Below are positions 26,244 to 33,770 of a stretch of 45,117 nucleotides of DNA, piece by piece (positions within the stretch are counted from its first letter, which is position 1; each line of letters starts with the position of its first letter). The position numbers and the translations under genes were made by a program. The stretch is from Pseudomonadota bacterium (lineage in GTDB: Bacteria; Bdellovibrionota; Bacteriovoracia; Bacteriovoracales; Bacteriovoracaceae): contig JAIYDC010000144.1 of assembly GCA_027487685.1 (NCBI GenBank), positions 1-45,117 of the forward strand. The letters run 5' to 3'. The notes beneath the pieces are model-generated. The model had not been told where the DNA came from. It worked only from the letters and a program-made list of their open reading frames with translations, and made no database searches.

Positions 26244-26858
26244 TTATTGTTTAACTTCTATGATGCGAGGCCCACCGAAGGCAGAGTTAAGCCTAACACC
26301 CTTTGGAAATCCTTCTAGTGTTCCAGGGATATAGCTTTGTGAATAGTCTGTACGCAAGACCTCATGAATTCTTTTCTTCGAATCTAAGTAATTTTCCTCA
26401 TTCAAATTCAGCAAATCATAATTCTGGGAGTTATCTAGCTGAAGAACCAAAATTAAATTGGCCACAAAATCGAAGGCTTGATAGTGAGAAATATAGGGAG
26501 TTAGCCCCCTAAGTACTGTGCCATTTCCAAAAATTAAATAATCCAACAATTGAAACTTATACTGCGAAACCAGTGAAGTGCTTTTCCCTTTAAGGTCAGG
26601 TAATTCACGCTTTCTTTCTATCAGCCTATCAAATCTTTCTTCAGAGCGCTTTGAAACAGAAAGCATAGAAGAGCTTCGTACCAGCTTTATAACAAGATCT
26701 TCTAAAATAGATAGGTGAAGAGTTCTAGATTCAGCCTTTAATACTGACGGGAAATCTGTTTCAAAGAAAGTTTGAAATTTTGAAATAATGACACGTATAG
26801 ATTCAGAATCTTTATCAAAAGTCGCAAAATCTTCTAGCAATAAATTTATCCTGTCCAA
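26244..26858 (-). CDS. Hypothetical protein of the integrated element
   Basis: About 204 aa from a TTG start at 26858 that has TAGGTAGG just before it. The frame stays open to 27008 but that extension would run through the XRE gene on the other strand. The product is helical and charged (LLEDFATFDKDSESIRVIISKF; SERRFD-type regions), with no membrane segment and no family I recognise. It lies between the excisionase-like gene and the XRE regulator, which is divergent to it. It could be a regulator or cargo. Confidence 0.5.
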   Translation of the reverse strand: MDRINLLLEDFATFDKDSESIRVIISKFQTFFETDFPSVLKAESRTLHLSILEDLVIKLVRSSSMLSVSKRSEERFDRLIERKRELPDLKGKSTSLVSQYKFQLLDYLIFGNGTVLRGLTPYISHYQAFDFVANLILVLQLDNSQNYDLLNLNEENYLDSKKRIHEVLRTDYSQSYIPGTLEGFPKGVRLNSAFGGPRIIEVKQ

Positions 26859-26933
26859 CAATAACCTACCTAAATTTCCCAACTCTCCAAATCTAACCTG
26901 GAAATGTTCAAAAACTTTTTTCAGGAGACTATC

Positions 26934-27149
26934 ATGATGAACAAAAAATTCCAAATTATTGCATTTATGTGGATGAAGGGCATGAATCAAACGACGCTTG
27001 CGAAGCAAGTGGGTTGTAGCGAATCCAGGCTCTCAAGAATACTCAATTCCCATGTACTACCATCTAAGACAGAAACAGAGGCAATTGCGAAAGCCTTAAG
27101 TGTTTGCCCATCCAAGGTAGAAAAAATGATGCTTGGAGGTGGCAAATGA
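26934..27149 (+). CDS. XRE-family HTH regulator (small)
   Basis: A 71-aa protein that is one helix-turn-helix: FMWMKGMNQTTLAKQVGCSESRLSRILNS then PSKTETEAIAKALSV. AGGAG lies six bases before the ATG at 26934, so I prefer that start to the longer frame. It overlaps the primase start (ATGA) and is probably the early-gene switch of the element, controlling primase and the divergent gene. Confidence 0.8.
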   Translation: MMNKKFQIIAFMWMKGMNQTTLAKQVGCSESRLSRILNSHVLPSKTETEAIAKALSVCPSKVEKMMLGGGK

Positions 27150-29410
27150 AAAACCCACTTATCGAAAAAGCTGAAAGTCTACTTGGTATTGAACTCATTA
27201 ACTTCGACTTCAATGGGAAATTTTATCGTTACGGACAAAAAAAAGAATATTGGGCAGTAGGAAAAGAAATCAATCATAGCAAGCAGACATTCACATTTCT
27301 TAATTGTGGCAATTTCATTGAAGGAACTTCGCAAAAATTTAATAACATTGGCGGTCCGATTTCTAAAGTATTTGCAAATAAGCTGGCCCAGCTGCATTCC
27401 GTTGTTAATGAGACTATAGAAGCAGAAAGAGAGAAGGCGTATCGGGAATGTGTCGAGAAATGGCTACCTATTTGGAGCTCATCAAAAAGTGGAGGGCACG
27501 AGTATTTAGCCCATAAAGGTGTTCATCCTCACAATTCACGAATTTCATTATCGGGCGAATTACTAATACCACTTTATGACAAAAATAAAGCATTTTGTGG
27601 CGTTCAAAGAATCTCCAAATATAATGACAAATTTCAAAAGCGCTTTGCACTCGGAACTAAAACGAAAGGTAGCTTCTGCTTTTTGGATAAATTAGCTTCC
27701 AGGGAGGTCATATATATTTCTGAAGGGTTCGCAACTGCGGCTACAGTTCAGGAGGCGATTCCTGAGTATGCAGCCGTTTGTGCTTTCAATTGTGGAAACC
27801 TCAAGTCAGTTCTTTATGAGCTTAAGGAACTATTTCCAGATTCAAAATTCATAATCGCTGCCGACCTCGATAAACATGGTCTTGGGGAGAAAAAAGCAAT
27901 CGAGGCTATCAACGGAATTCCGGGTGCAATTTATGTTTTGCCTCTGTTCAAAGAACAAGGAGAGAATACAGATTTCAATGACCTTTCTAGAATCGAAGGC
28001 ATGGATCAAGTTAGGTCTCAATTACTATTAGACTCAAATGAGTTTAATGAAAAAGACTTTGAACTAGATATACTGAATGGGTTTGTTAAAGAAGTTGGGC
28101 AACGAAAAGTGAAGGACCATGACAGACTCAGGGCCTATTTCGACTTTATATACAAATACAAAGTAGCGATTGATCACAGAGTCTTTGCCTTTGATGGTGT
28201 TATGTACTCTGTTATGGGAGAGCTTAAAATAAAAGAGTTTGCTCAACTTCACTACCGAGCGAGTAACGAGTTTGTTTCAATTAAGGATATTTCCGAGTTC
28301 TATTCACTTGTCCTTCGCTCTAATGTCATTGAGGAGTTTGAAGGGTCAACGGTAGTAGATGGTGGTTACATTAATTTCATGAATGGTGTTCTGGAAGTTA
28401 AGTCTGGAATTCTTTTAAAACATGACCCCAAATATCTTTTTACATATGTCATCCCTCATATTTTTAATTCAAATAGCGTATGTCCGACGTGGGACTTGAT
28501 GTTGGAAAATTTAACTCTTGGTCGAAATGATTTAATTTTAAATATTGAGGAGTTTTTAGGATATGCACTCTCCAATATGGACTATGGACTTGCTCCGAAG
28601 GCCCTAATTCTGGATGGGAGTGGTGCGAATGGTAAAACCACGCTCGTAAATGCTTTCAAAATGGTTCTTGGGAATAAGAATGTAAGCTCTATTCTTGTCT
28701 CGACTATTAATGAAAATCGCTTTGTGTCTTCTACACTTTTCAAATCTTTACTTAACATTGCGGAGGAAGAAAAAATTTCAGTTTTCAAAGAATCAGAAAA
28801 CTTCAAACGACTAACTGGTGGCAGCCCTATGACAGCCGAGAAAAAGGGCAAGGACGCGTTTCAGTTTACAAATCGTGCGAAACTTTTAATGACTTACAAC
28901 AACCTACCCACAATTACGGATCGTTCACATGGCATGTTTAGAAGACTTCTAATTATCCCATGTGATCAAAACTTTACCGAGCGACCAGATCTATTCATTT
29001 CTGATCTAGAAATCAAGATTCAAGAAGAAATTCCGGGAATCATCAATAAGGCCATCGCTGGTTTAAAACGACTAAAGAATCAACGTGGCTTTACAGAATC
29101 TCAAGTCATAAAGCAGAAGATTGAAGAGGCGTATTTTGCATCAGATTACATTGCTTCCTGGTTTAATGAACGAATTCTAATCACTGAGGAATCATCAGAT
29201 AAAGAAACAACTGAATCATTATATTTAGATTTTATTAATGAGATTGCTCCTGTTCCGCAACCAAGCAAATTCAAATTCGGAAAAGAGGTAAAGGCCATTG
29301 TCTCTAAACTCAATAAGCAACACCCTCGACTTGCATATGGACAAGTAAAGATTGGTGGATTCTCAGGAAAAGGAATCACCGGCGGAAAAGTTAGAAGAAC
29401 AAGTTTCTGA
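27146..29410 (+). CDS. P4-type primase-helicase (toprim + D5/SF3 helicase)
   Basis: A 754-aa replication protein. The N-terminal third resembles the primase half of P4-alpha-like proteins, with a toprim-like block (VIYISEGFATAATVQEAI; FIIAADLDKHGLGEKKA). The C-terminal half is a D5-type SF3 helicase, with Walker A GSGANGKT (residues ~491-498), RLTGGSPMTAEKKGKDAFQFTNRAKLLMTYN and a RSHGMFRRLLIIP motif. GGAGGT before the ATG and a four-base overlap with the XRE gene fix the start. It suggests autonomous replication of the element, as in P4-like satellites or phage-plasmids. Confidence 0.88.
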   Translation: MKNPLIEKAESLLGIELINFDFNGKFYRYGQKKEYWAVGKEINHSKQTFTFLNCGNFIEGTSQKFNNIGGPISKVFANKLAQLHSVVNETIEAEREKAYRECVEKWLPIWSSSKSGGHEYLAHKGVHPHNSRISLSGELLIPLYDKNKAFCGVQRISKYNDKFQKRFALGTKTKGSFCFLDKLASREVIYISEGFATAATVQEAIPEYAAVCAFNCGNLKSVLYELKELFPDSKFIIAADLDKHGLGEKKAIEAINGIPGAIYVLPLFKEQGENTDFNDLSRIEGMDQVRSQLLLDSNEFNEKDFELDILNGFVKEVGQRKVKDHDRLRAYFDFIYKYKVAIDHRVFAFDGVMYSVMGELKIKEFAQLHYRASNEFVSIKDISEFYSLVLRSNVIEEFEGSTVVDGGYINFMNGVLEVKSGILLKHDPKYLFTYVIPHIFNSNSVCPTWDLMLENLTLGRNDLILNIEEFLGYALSNMDYGLAPKALILDGSGANGKTTLVNAFKMVLGNKNVSSILVSTINENRFVSSTLFKSLLNIAEEEKISVFKESENFKRLTGGSPMTAEKKGKDAFQFTNRAKLLMTYNNLPTITDRSHGMFRRLLIIPCDQNFTERPDLFISDLEIKIQEEIPGIINKAIAGLKRLKNQRGFTESQVIKQKIEEAYFASDYIASWFNERILITEESSDKETTESLYLDFINEIAPVPQPSKFKFGKEVKAIVSKLNKQHPRLAYGQVKIGGFSGKGITGGKVRRTSF

Positions 29411-29695
29411 GTTTCACTTTTTTAACCATTGCTCGTTGATTGTTCTAAAAATATTTCTAGGTGTTTTTGATGTGATAAATGAAAGTAGATAGAAGATGAA
29501 AAGGTGAAGATCTTAGCAAAACTGATTGGAAGCAGTTCGTTTAACGTATAAGGAGAAAAATAATTTCTCCGCAAGGCTTGAAGAATCGGGCCCTTAACGC
29601 GCCGGGTCCACGGCCCTGCATATTCACGGGCCGGTAAATAAATTCAAGAATTTACCTGAAGATACCGAAATAGGTATCGGCGGAGGAGTTCAGAA
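29411..29695 (+). ncRNA. Highly structured leader/intergenic RNA candidate
   Basis: This 285-base gap has no gene but several inverted repeats in a row. They are GGAGAAA/TTTCTCC (29552-29570), GGGCC/GGCCC/GGGCC blocks (29588, 29612, 29628) that can pair alternatively, AAATTC/GAATTT (29640-29653) and GATACC/GGTATC (29661-29678). Alternative pairings and a terminal RBS (GGAGG) before the 77-aa gene suggest a leader with switching structure or an origin of replication for the adjacent primase. No known RNA family is recognised. Confidence 0.35.
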
Positions 29696-29929
29696 ATGAT
29701 TTACGTTGAGGCATCTTCAGCTGAGTGGTCTCGTAAGCATCAACTACCAATCACGGCCAGAAAATGTCCGTGCTGCCATAGCGAATTTCCTTTAGATGTT
29801 CCAATTGCTATTACAGGTTACAGGGGCTTCATGATGCAAAGACATGACTGCCCGGAAAAAAAATATCCGCGAATCTATAAGCCCGTTGATCAAACTTTAA
29901 AACTGGCCTGGGCCAGGGCTTTGTATTAA
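29696..29929 (+). CDS. Small Cys-rich (zinc-ribbon-like) protein
   Basis: A 77-aa protein with CPCC (residues ~24-27) and, downstream, HDC, a possible zinc-binding pair of knuckles. GGAGG precedes the ATG. Not identified; it resembles the small Zn-finger proteins of phages and satellites. It follows the structured leader and is followed by a GC-rich hairpin (GGCGGTTT...GAAGCCGCC). Confidence 0.5.
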   Translation: MIYVEASSAEWSRKHQLPITARKCPCCHSEFPLDVPIAITGYRGFMMQRHDCPEKKYPRIYKPVDQTLKLAWARALY

Positions 29930-29957
29930 AAGGCGGTTTCCGTCCTAGAAGCCGCCC
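29930..29957 (+). terminator. GC-rich hairpin between convergent genes
   Basis: GGCGG(TTT) and (GAA)GCCGCC flank a short loop in the gap between the rightward 77-aa gene and the leftward 173-aa gene. There is no good T run, so it may be a weak bidirectional terminator. Confidence 0.4.
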
Positions 29958-29966
29958 CGATTTACT

Positions 29967-30488
29967 TTAAGCAATTACCTTCGAACCAAATCCTTGCACA
30001 CGGAAACCCATCCGGCGAATAATGGCCGAAAGTTCCTCGGAGAATACGCCGTCAAGAACAGCCGCCTTAAGATACAGCTCGTTCTTTTGGCTCGGAAGGC
30101 GAGCCTCGACATAGTACCCGTCTTTGTTTCCGCCGCCGCCACCGCTTCCCTGGCGTTGTCTCTTTTCCATTTCAAAACGAATTTCTGTGAGAAATCCCAG
30201 TACAAACTTGAGAGCCTTCTCATCTGAAATGGTTGTCTCATCTCCAAAAACAACTGGAAGATAGCCTTTTGGAGTTGGCGCAAGAGATACGGACACTGTG
30301 TCCAGGGTTTCAAGTTGAGCAGCGATATGAATTTCATCATCGACTGACTTAACAAGTACCTGCTTCAGAATTTCGCCAGCATCGCGCTCGCTAAACTGAA
30401 AAAGTCCGTGGTTGGTGAAAGGGGCCTCTTCGAAAAGTTCGAAGATTCTTGCAGCTTCCTGATGCTGCTTTTGTGTGAGTTGAAGCAC
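29967..30488 (-). CDS. Hypothetical protein of the element (173 aa)
   Basis: A 173-aa soluble protein. I used the GTG at 30488 because AGGAG is seven bases upstream (longer frames start at 30521). The N-terminus (LQLTQKQHQEAARIFELF) is helical, there is a Gly-rich, basic linker (KRQRQGSGGGGGNKDGYY) near residue ~130, and the end is mixed. I recognise no family. The Gly linker suggests two modules. It may be an accessory gene of the element. Confidence 0.5.
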   Translation of the reverse strand: MLQLTQKQHQEAARIFELFEEAPFTNHGLFQFSERDAGEILKQVLVKSVDDEIHIAAQLETLDTVSVSLAPTPKGYLPVVFGDETTISDEKALKFVLGFLTEIRFEMEKRQRQGSGGGGGNKDGYYVEARLPSQKNELYLKAAVLDGVFSEELSAIIRRMGFRVQGFGSKVIA

Positions 30489-30551
30489 AATAGTTCTCCT
30501 TGTTATGCCTGTTGATAACACAGTGGGCCGAAAGGCCGCACAAAAATCTCA

Positions 30552-30581
30552 TTGACAGACAAATACGAGGCCAACTATGAT
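30552..30581 (+). promoter_or_regulatory. Strong sigma-70-type promoter
   Basis: TTGACA (30552-30557) and TATGAT (30576-30581) with an 18-base spacer. It probably drives the 168-aa and 203-aa gene pair, leaving a ~210-base leader (30588-30801) that holds no gene I can see. Confidence 0.6.
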
Positions 30582-30801
30582 CTGTTTACTGAGTAGGCCA
30601 TAGGGGGGCTCGCAAAAGTCTAGATTCGTCTGGGCCGTTAAAAGTCCTCCTTCGCTGAAAATACTCCATTGAATCACTCTAAAGCTTGGCCTTATCAATA
30701 TCTAGTGTCTAGCAAAAAACATCGCCAATTTTTTGACGGTTTTCAGCCGCGGTAATTTCTTCTGCGCCTTTCATCATTTCGATTAATTGCGATCATTATA
30801 A

Positions 30802-31308
30802 GTGAAATTCAATAAAGGAAGGCGTGTGGGAATTATCAACATCTGGTTAGAAGAAACAAAGAAGTACAAAGTCATTATTGATCTTGTCGCGCATATGAAT
30901 TTTGAACAAAACGGAAAGCGGCCAATCGCTCACCTTTATCCCTCTCTAGAGAAGCTTCTGGATGAGTGCCAACTAACAAGTAAGGGAATAGCGCGAGAAC
31001 AACTACCTCCTTTGTGTTCCGGAAGGGCGCTTTTTGAATCAAACCTTTCCTACGAGCAAATCGAACAAGAGGTAAATAAGGCACACGACTTCTTTAATCA
31101 AAATTTGAAATTAATACAGAAGGCCGCGGAAGGAAAAGTTAAGAAGCAGCTTACTTATGTTCAAAGGGTCGAAGTTGAAAATTATTTCATGAAAAGTTTA
31201 AAAGCAATTCCTGCCAAAGATTTCTTATTCGTTGGAGATGAAGCTCATCTTTATGATGATGATATAAATTTATTTAAGAGAATGTGTGAATTTCTCGCCC
31301 GTTATTAA
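30802..31308 (+). CDS. Hypothetical cargo protein (168 aa), first of a pair
   Basis: A 168-aa soluble, helical protein (starting MKFNKGRRVGIINIW; alternative GTG at 30826). It contains a coiled-coil-like central region (YEQIEQEVNKAHDFFNQNLKLIQKAAEG). No family recognised. It is followed by a membrane protein gene one base after its stop, so the two are one operon from the strong promoter at 30552. The pair may form a soluble sensor with a membrane effector, as in many phage-defence operons, but this is only an inference. Confidence 0.5.
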   Translation: MKFNKGRRVGIINIWLEETKKYKVIIDLVAHMNFEQNGKRPIAHLYPSLEKLLDECQLTSKGIAREQLPPLCSGRALFESNLSYEQIEQEVNKAHDFFNQNLKLIQKAAEGKVKKQLTYVQRVEVENYFMKSLKAIPAKDFLFVGDEAHLYDDDINLFKRMCEFLARY

Positions 31309-31309
31309 C

Positions 31310-31897
31310 ATGAGTTCTAATCTACTATCCATTGGACAATATTTTTATTCATCGGCTTCTCAAGTTTGGGCAACGGTAACTATTTTCTCATGTGTTTTGA
31401 TTCGGGAAAGAATGATTAATTCTAACAATGAAATGGATAAGTGCTTTCTTATCTGTCAGCCCAAAGTATTAAAGTTCAAATCAACCCTCAGGAACTTTAA
31501 CCGAATTGCTAATAATGATGAGAAAATATTTGAAAACCGGAATGATTTTTTTGATTTTATAGACCGTTATCCTAATGAAGATGCTTTCTTTGATGTAAGT
31601 AACCAGGGCATTCCTACAATCGGAAACGCAGCAGATGATCAATCAAATTTAAATGATATTTCATCTGTAAAAAGATACGCCTCAATATTCAGGGGACATC
31701 AAAAAAAATTCGATGAGGATAAAGTCTCAATACGGAATTTCTTTTTTTCAGGTTTTGCATTAACCGTTGCAGCACTTCTTTTTTTGTTAATTGTTGAATC
31801 TCTTACTATTTGCCCAAAGCTGTTTTTCTGCATCAGTGCAGTTTACTTAATCGCCAACATTATTTGGATTTACAAACTATATCGCAAGTTTGTTTAA
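31310..31897 (+). CDS. Membrane protein, partner of the 168-aa protein
   Basis: A 195-aa protein with an N-terminal hydrophobic segment (~20-32) and two C-terminal transmembrane helices (~145-166 and ~172-192, CPKLFFCISAVYLIANIIWIY). The middle ~110 residues are polar and probably cytoplasmic. The ATG at 31310 is one base after the previous stop; the longer frame from 31286 would overlap it. Membrane proteins of this shape in islands often act as effectors in abortive infection, but no motif here proves that. Confidence 0.55.
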   Translation: MSSNLLSIGQYFYSSASQVWATVTIFSCVLIRERMINSNNEMDKCFLICQPKVLKFKSTLRNFNRIANNDEKIFENRNDFFDFIDRYPNEDAFFDVSNQGIPTIGNAADDQSNLNDISSVKRYASIFRGHQKKFDEDKVSIRNFFFSGFALTVAALLFLLIVESLTICPKLFFCISAVYLIANIIWIYKLYRKFV

Positions 31898-31899
31898 GT

Positions 31900-32424
31900 T
31901 CATTGGCGCTTATTTTTCAAGTTATTCAGCTGATCTTCTAGTTTAAATGCTTTCGGTCCATCGTGTTTTCGCTGAAGAGATTTTTTGGAAATCCAGCGTA
32001 TATCTTGTGCCCAATAATGGACCGTGGAGTAATCCAAAGTAATTCCCGGCCACTCCACAAATTTTTTATATCTTCCGACATATTCACCTTTGGTTTCTCT
32101 AATATCCTTATCCCATTTGTAATGTTTTTCTAAAACCACAGTACCTTTTCTGTCACTTACCTGAAAAAAAATCGTGTAAGACTTCAGTTCTTGGTCAGGA
32201 AGTCTTTCTGTAGAAGTTTCCCATGTAACGGCACATCTACGAGTCAAATAGTCACAAGTTGTATCTGGTTTTAGTATTTTAAAACCTATTAAGTCCTTAT
32301 CCGACCCCGTAAACTTTTCGCCCACTAAGTTGACCCAAGCCTTAGGTTTTCCACTCTCATACGTTTGTGAAAAAGAAAGCTGGCAAATTAAACCCAGCAC
32401 TGGAACAAGAACTAATTTTTTCAT
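31900..32424 (-). CDS. Secreted hypothetical protein
   Basis: A 174-aa protein with a clear signal peptide (MKKLVLVPVLGLICQLSFS, cleaved near residue 19) and a polar mature part with two Cys (CDYLTRRC) that could form a disulfide. No family recognised. It reads leftward from the XRE gene upstream, nine bases apart, and probably shares its transcript. Confidence 0.6.
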   Translation of the reverse strand: MKKLVLVPVLGLICQLSFSQTYESGKPKAWVNLVGEKFTGSDKDLIGFKILKPDTTCDYLTRRCAVTWETSTERLPDQELKSYTIFFQVSDRKGTVVLEKHYKWDKDIRETKGEYVGRYKKFVEWPGITLDYSTVHYWAQDIRWISKKSLQRKHDGPKAFKLEDQLNNLKNKRQ

Positions 32425-32433
32425 GCGTTAACC

Positions 32434-32721
32434 CTATTGTTTTTTAATTCTTCTAAGAACGACTTCAAAAACCCCTGCATTTATTTCTTGGGTATACTCT
32501 TCAATTGAGTCTCTCGATTTCGTCTTCTCTCCGTAACAAAGCTCTTCAATTGAAAGACCGAACACATTGGCCACTGCTCTTACCTGGTCAAGGCTTTTAG
32601 GCTCGGCTCCACTCAACCAATTATGCAACGTTTGCTTGGGAACCTTGGCCGCTTGAGCCAACTCTACTAAGTTGATCTTTTCCTTGGTCATCAAGGTTTT
32701 TAAATTATTACTTAACTTCAT
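32434..32721 (-). CDS. XRE-family HTH regulator with acidic C-terminus
   Basis: A 95-aa protein. The HTH is LVELAQAAKVPKQTLHNWLSGAEPKSLDQVRAVANVFGLSIEEL (~18-61), and a charged tail follows. I chose the ATG at 32721, which has AGGA at a good distance, over the longer frame. The AAGTAGA repeats upstream (32847-32875) lie about 130 bases before its start and may be its operator. It is a candidate maintenance regulator of the element. Confidence 0.7.
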   Translation of the reverse strand: MKLSNNLKTLMTKEKINLVELAQAAKVPKQTLHNWLSGAEPKSLDQVRAVANVFGLSIEELCYGEKTKSRDSIEEYTQEINAGVFEVVLRRIKKQ

Positions 32722-32846
32722 GTCTTCTATCCTACGGACTGAATCCGTTTCAAAATGAGTTAAATCCCTCACAAGGGACAAGTATCCCTCGTGAGAGACA
32801 AGCTCTTCAGAAACAAAAATATGGCTTAATAAATTTGAAGAACGAC

Positions 32847-32875
32847 AAGTAGACACGAAGTAGACTCAAAGTAGA
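32847..32875 (+). repeat. Three AAGTAGA heptamers spaced 11 bp
   Basis: AAGTAGA at 32847, 32858 and 32869, exactly one helical turn apart. The same heptamer appears twice at the opposite end of the element. Candidate integrase/excisionase arm sites or an operator for the adjacent XRE gene. Confidence 0.6.
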
Positions 32876-32974
32876 TTTCTACAGTCACGATCAGTAATGA
32901 TCTGTAACAATGAGAATTTTGAACTTTGATAAATTACTGAAACTTCTTGTTTGTGATTTAAAAAACTTACGCGA

Positions 32975-32997
32975 AAAATGCTAAGTTTTGCTAAGGT
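32975..32997 (+). repeat. Arm-type repeat, right end of the element
   Basis: AAATGCTAAGTTTTGCTAAGG, with two GCTAAG units ten bases apart, closely matches the left-end repeat (24786-24808) in the same orientation. Confidence 0.6.
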
Positions 32998-33031
32998 CTA
33001 AAAATTGGAATTGAGATCTCGGATTTTAAAA

Positions 33032-33043
33032 TGGCGCAACCGG
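33032..33043 (+). repeat. Proximal att site within tRNA-Arg 3' end
   Basis: TGGCGCAACCGG, identical to the copy at 24763-24774. It is part of the intact tRNA, so the element restores the tRNA and leaves its own duplicate at the far end. Confidence 0.75.
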
Positions 33044-33108
33044 TACGATTCGAACGTACGACCTCTTGATTCGTAGTCAAGTGCTCTATCCAACTAAGCT
33101 ACGGCTGC
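33032..33108 (-). tRNA. tRNA-Arg (anticodon ACG)
   Basis: The complement folds into a cloverleaf: acceptor stem GCAGCCG/CGGTTGC, anticodon stem CTTGA/TCAAG with loop CTACGAA, T-loop GTTCGAATC and encoded CCA. The anticodon ACG reads CGN Arg codons after conversion to ICG. The 3' end serves as the attachment site of the integrated element to its left. Confidence 0.95.
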
Positions 33109-33202
33109 GTAAAGTGAGTTTCTAGTTTTAAATCAAGAATCCCCAGTTATCAAGAATGAATTTGAAAGAAAGCAAGAAAACTAGTTCCGCTTTTTCAAGC
33201 GG

Positions 33203-33538
33203 TTAAAAACCTTGGTCCTCATTATCTTCATAGGTTATCTCCTCCACTTTACGGTCCTGCAAGTAAATGACTTTCCGGATTAGCTTTCCATGTGAGTCAT
33301 AAAAGAGGGATTCTCCATCACGGGTACCTTGCTCATCATAGACGATTTCTGCTTCTAATTGACCATCACGAAAATACTTACGAACAACACCACTGGGTAT
33401 ATCCCAAGACCAACTTTCAAGACTATTAGCATAGAGACCGATTTCAGCAATTTGGCCATTATCGTGATAAACAATTCGTTTTGAAAACGTTCGACCATTT
33501 CTTTCGACGAAAGAAACCTCAGTTTTGGTTTTGGACAT
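33203..33538 (-). CDS. MORN-repeat/YwqK-like protein
   Basis: A 111-aa protein of repeated YxxxGQxxEIxxY units (KRIVYHDNGQIAEIGLY, RKYFRDGQLEAEIVYDE, SLFYDSHGKLIRKVIYL), as in MORN repeats and YwqK antitoxin-like proteins. The function is unclear; they are often found with surface or toxin-antitoxin proteins. I chose ATG 33538 because an extended -10 (TGGTATAAT) lies six bases upstream, which points to a leaderless mRNA; a longer in-frame start exists at 33604. Confidence 0.6.
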   Translation of the reverse strand: MSKTKTEVSFVERNGRTFSKRIVYHDNGQIAEIGLYANSLESWSWDIPSGVVRKYFRDGQLEAEIVYDEQGTRDGESLFYDSHGKLIRKVIYLQDRKVEEITYEDNEDQGF

Positions 33539-33544
33539 GAGAGG

Positions 33545-33553
33545 ATTATACCA
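33545..33553 (-). promoter_or_regulatory. Extended -10 promoter (leaderless start)
   Basis: TGGTATAAT on the minus strand, with the ATG of the MORN-repeat gene only six bases downstream, so the transcript would begin at or next to the start codon. Confidence 0.45.
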
Positions 33554-33770
33554 AAGGAAGTAAGAAGATGGGCCAATGAACATGTTTAAAAAAGAAAACG
33601 CCAAAAAAACAACGCTTCAAGCAATCAGTATAGTAAACAGTATTTATTCATTGCGCGGATAAAAAAACAAAATTTATCGTTACCTTTTTGACGAGTCCCT
33701 TGCTGAGATCCTCGGATAATAGAGCTGAGGGGGCCTTCTCAGGGAGGTAATTGCAAGCGACTTTCACCCT

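Noticed and set aside
32821-33000. CRISPR array
   Set aside because: The AAGTAGA repeats are 7 bp with 4-bp gaps, so they are regulatory or recombination sites, not CRISPR.
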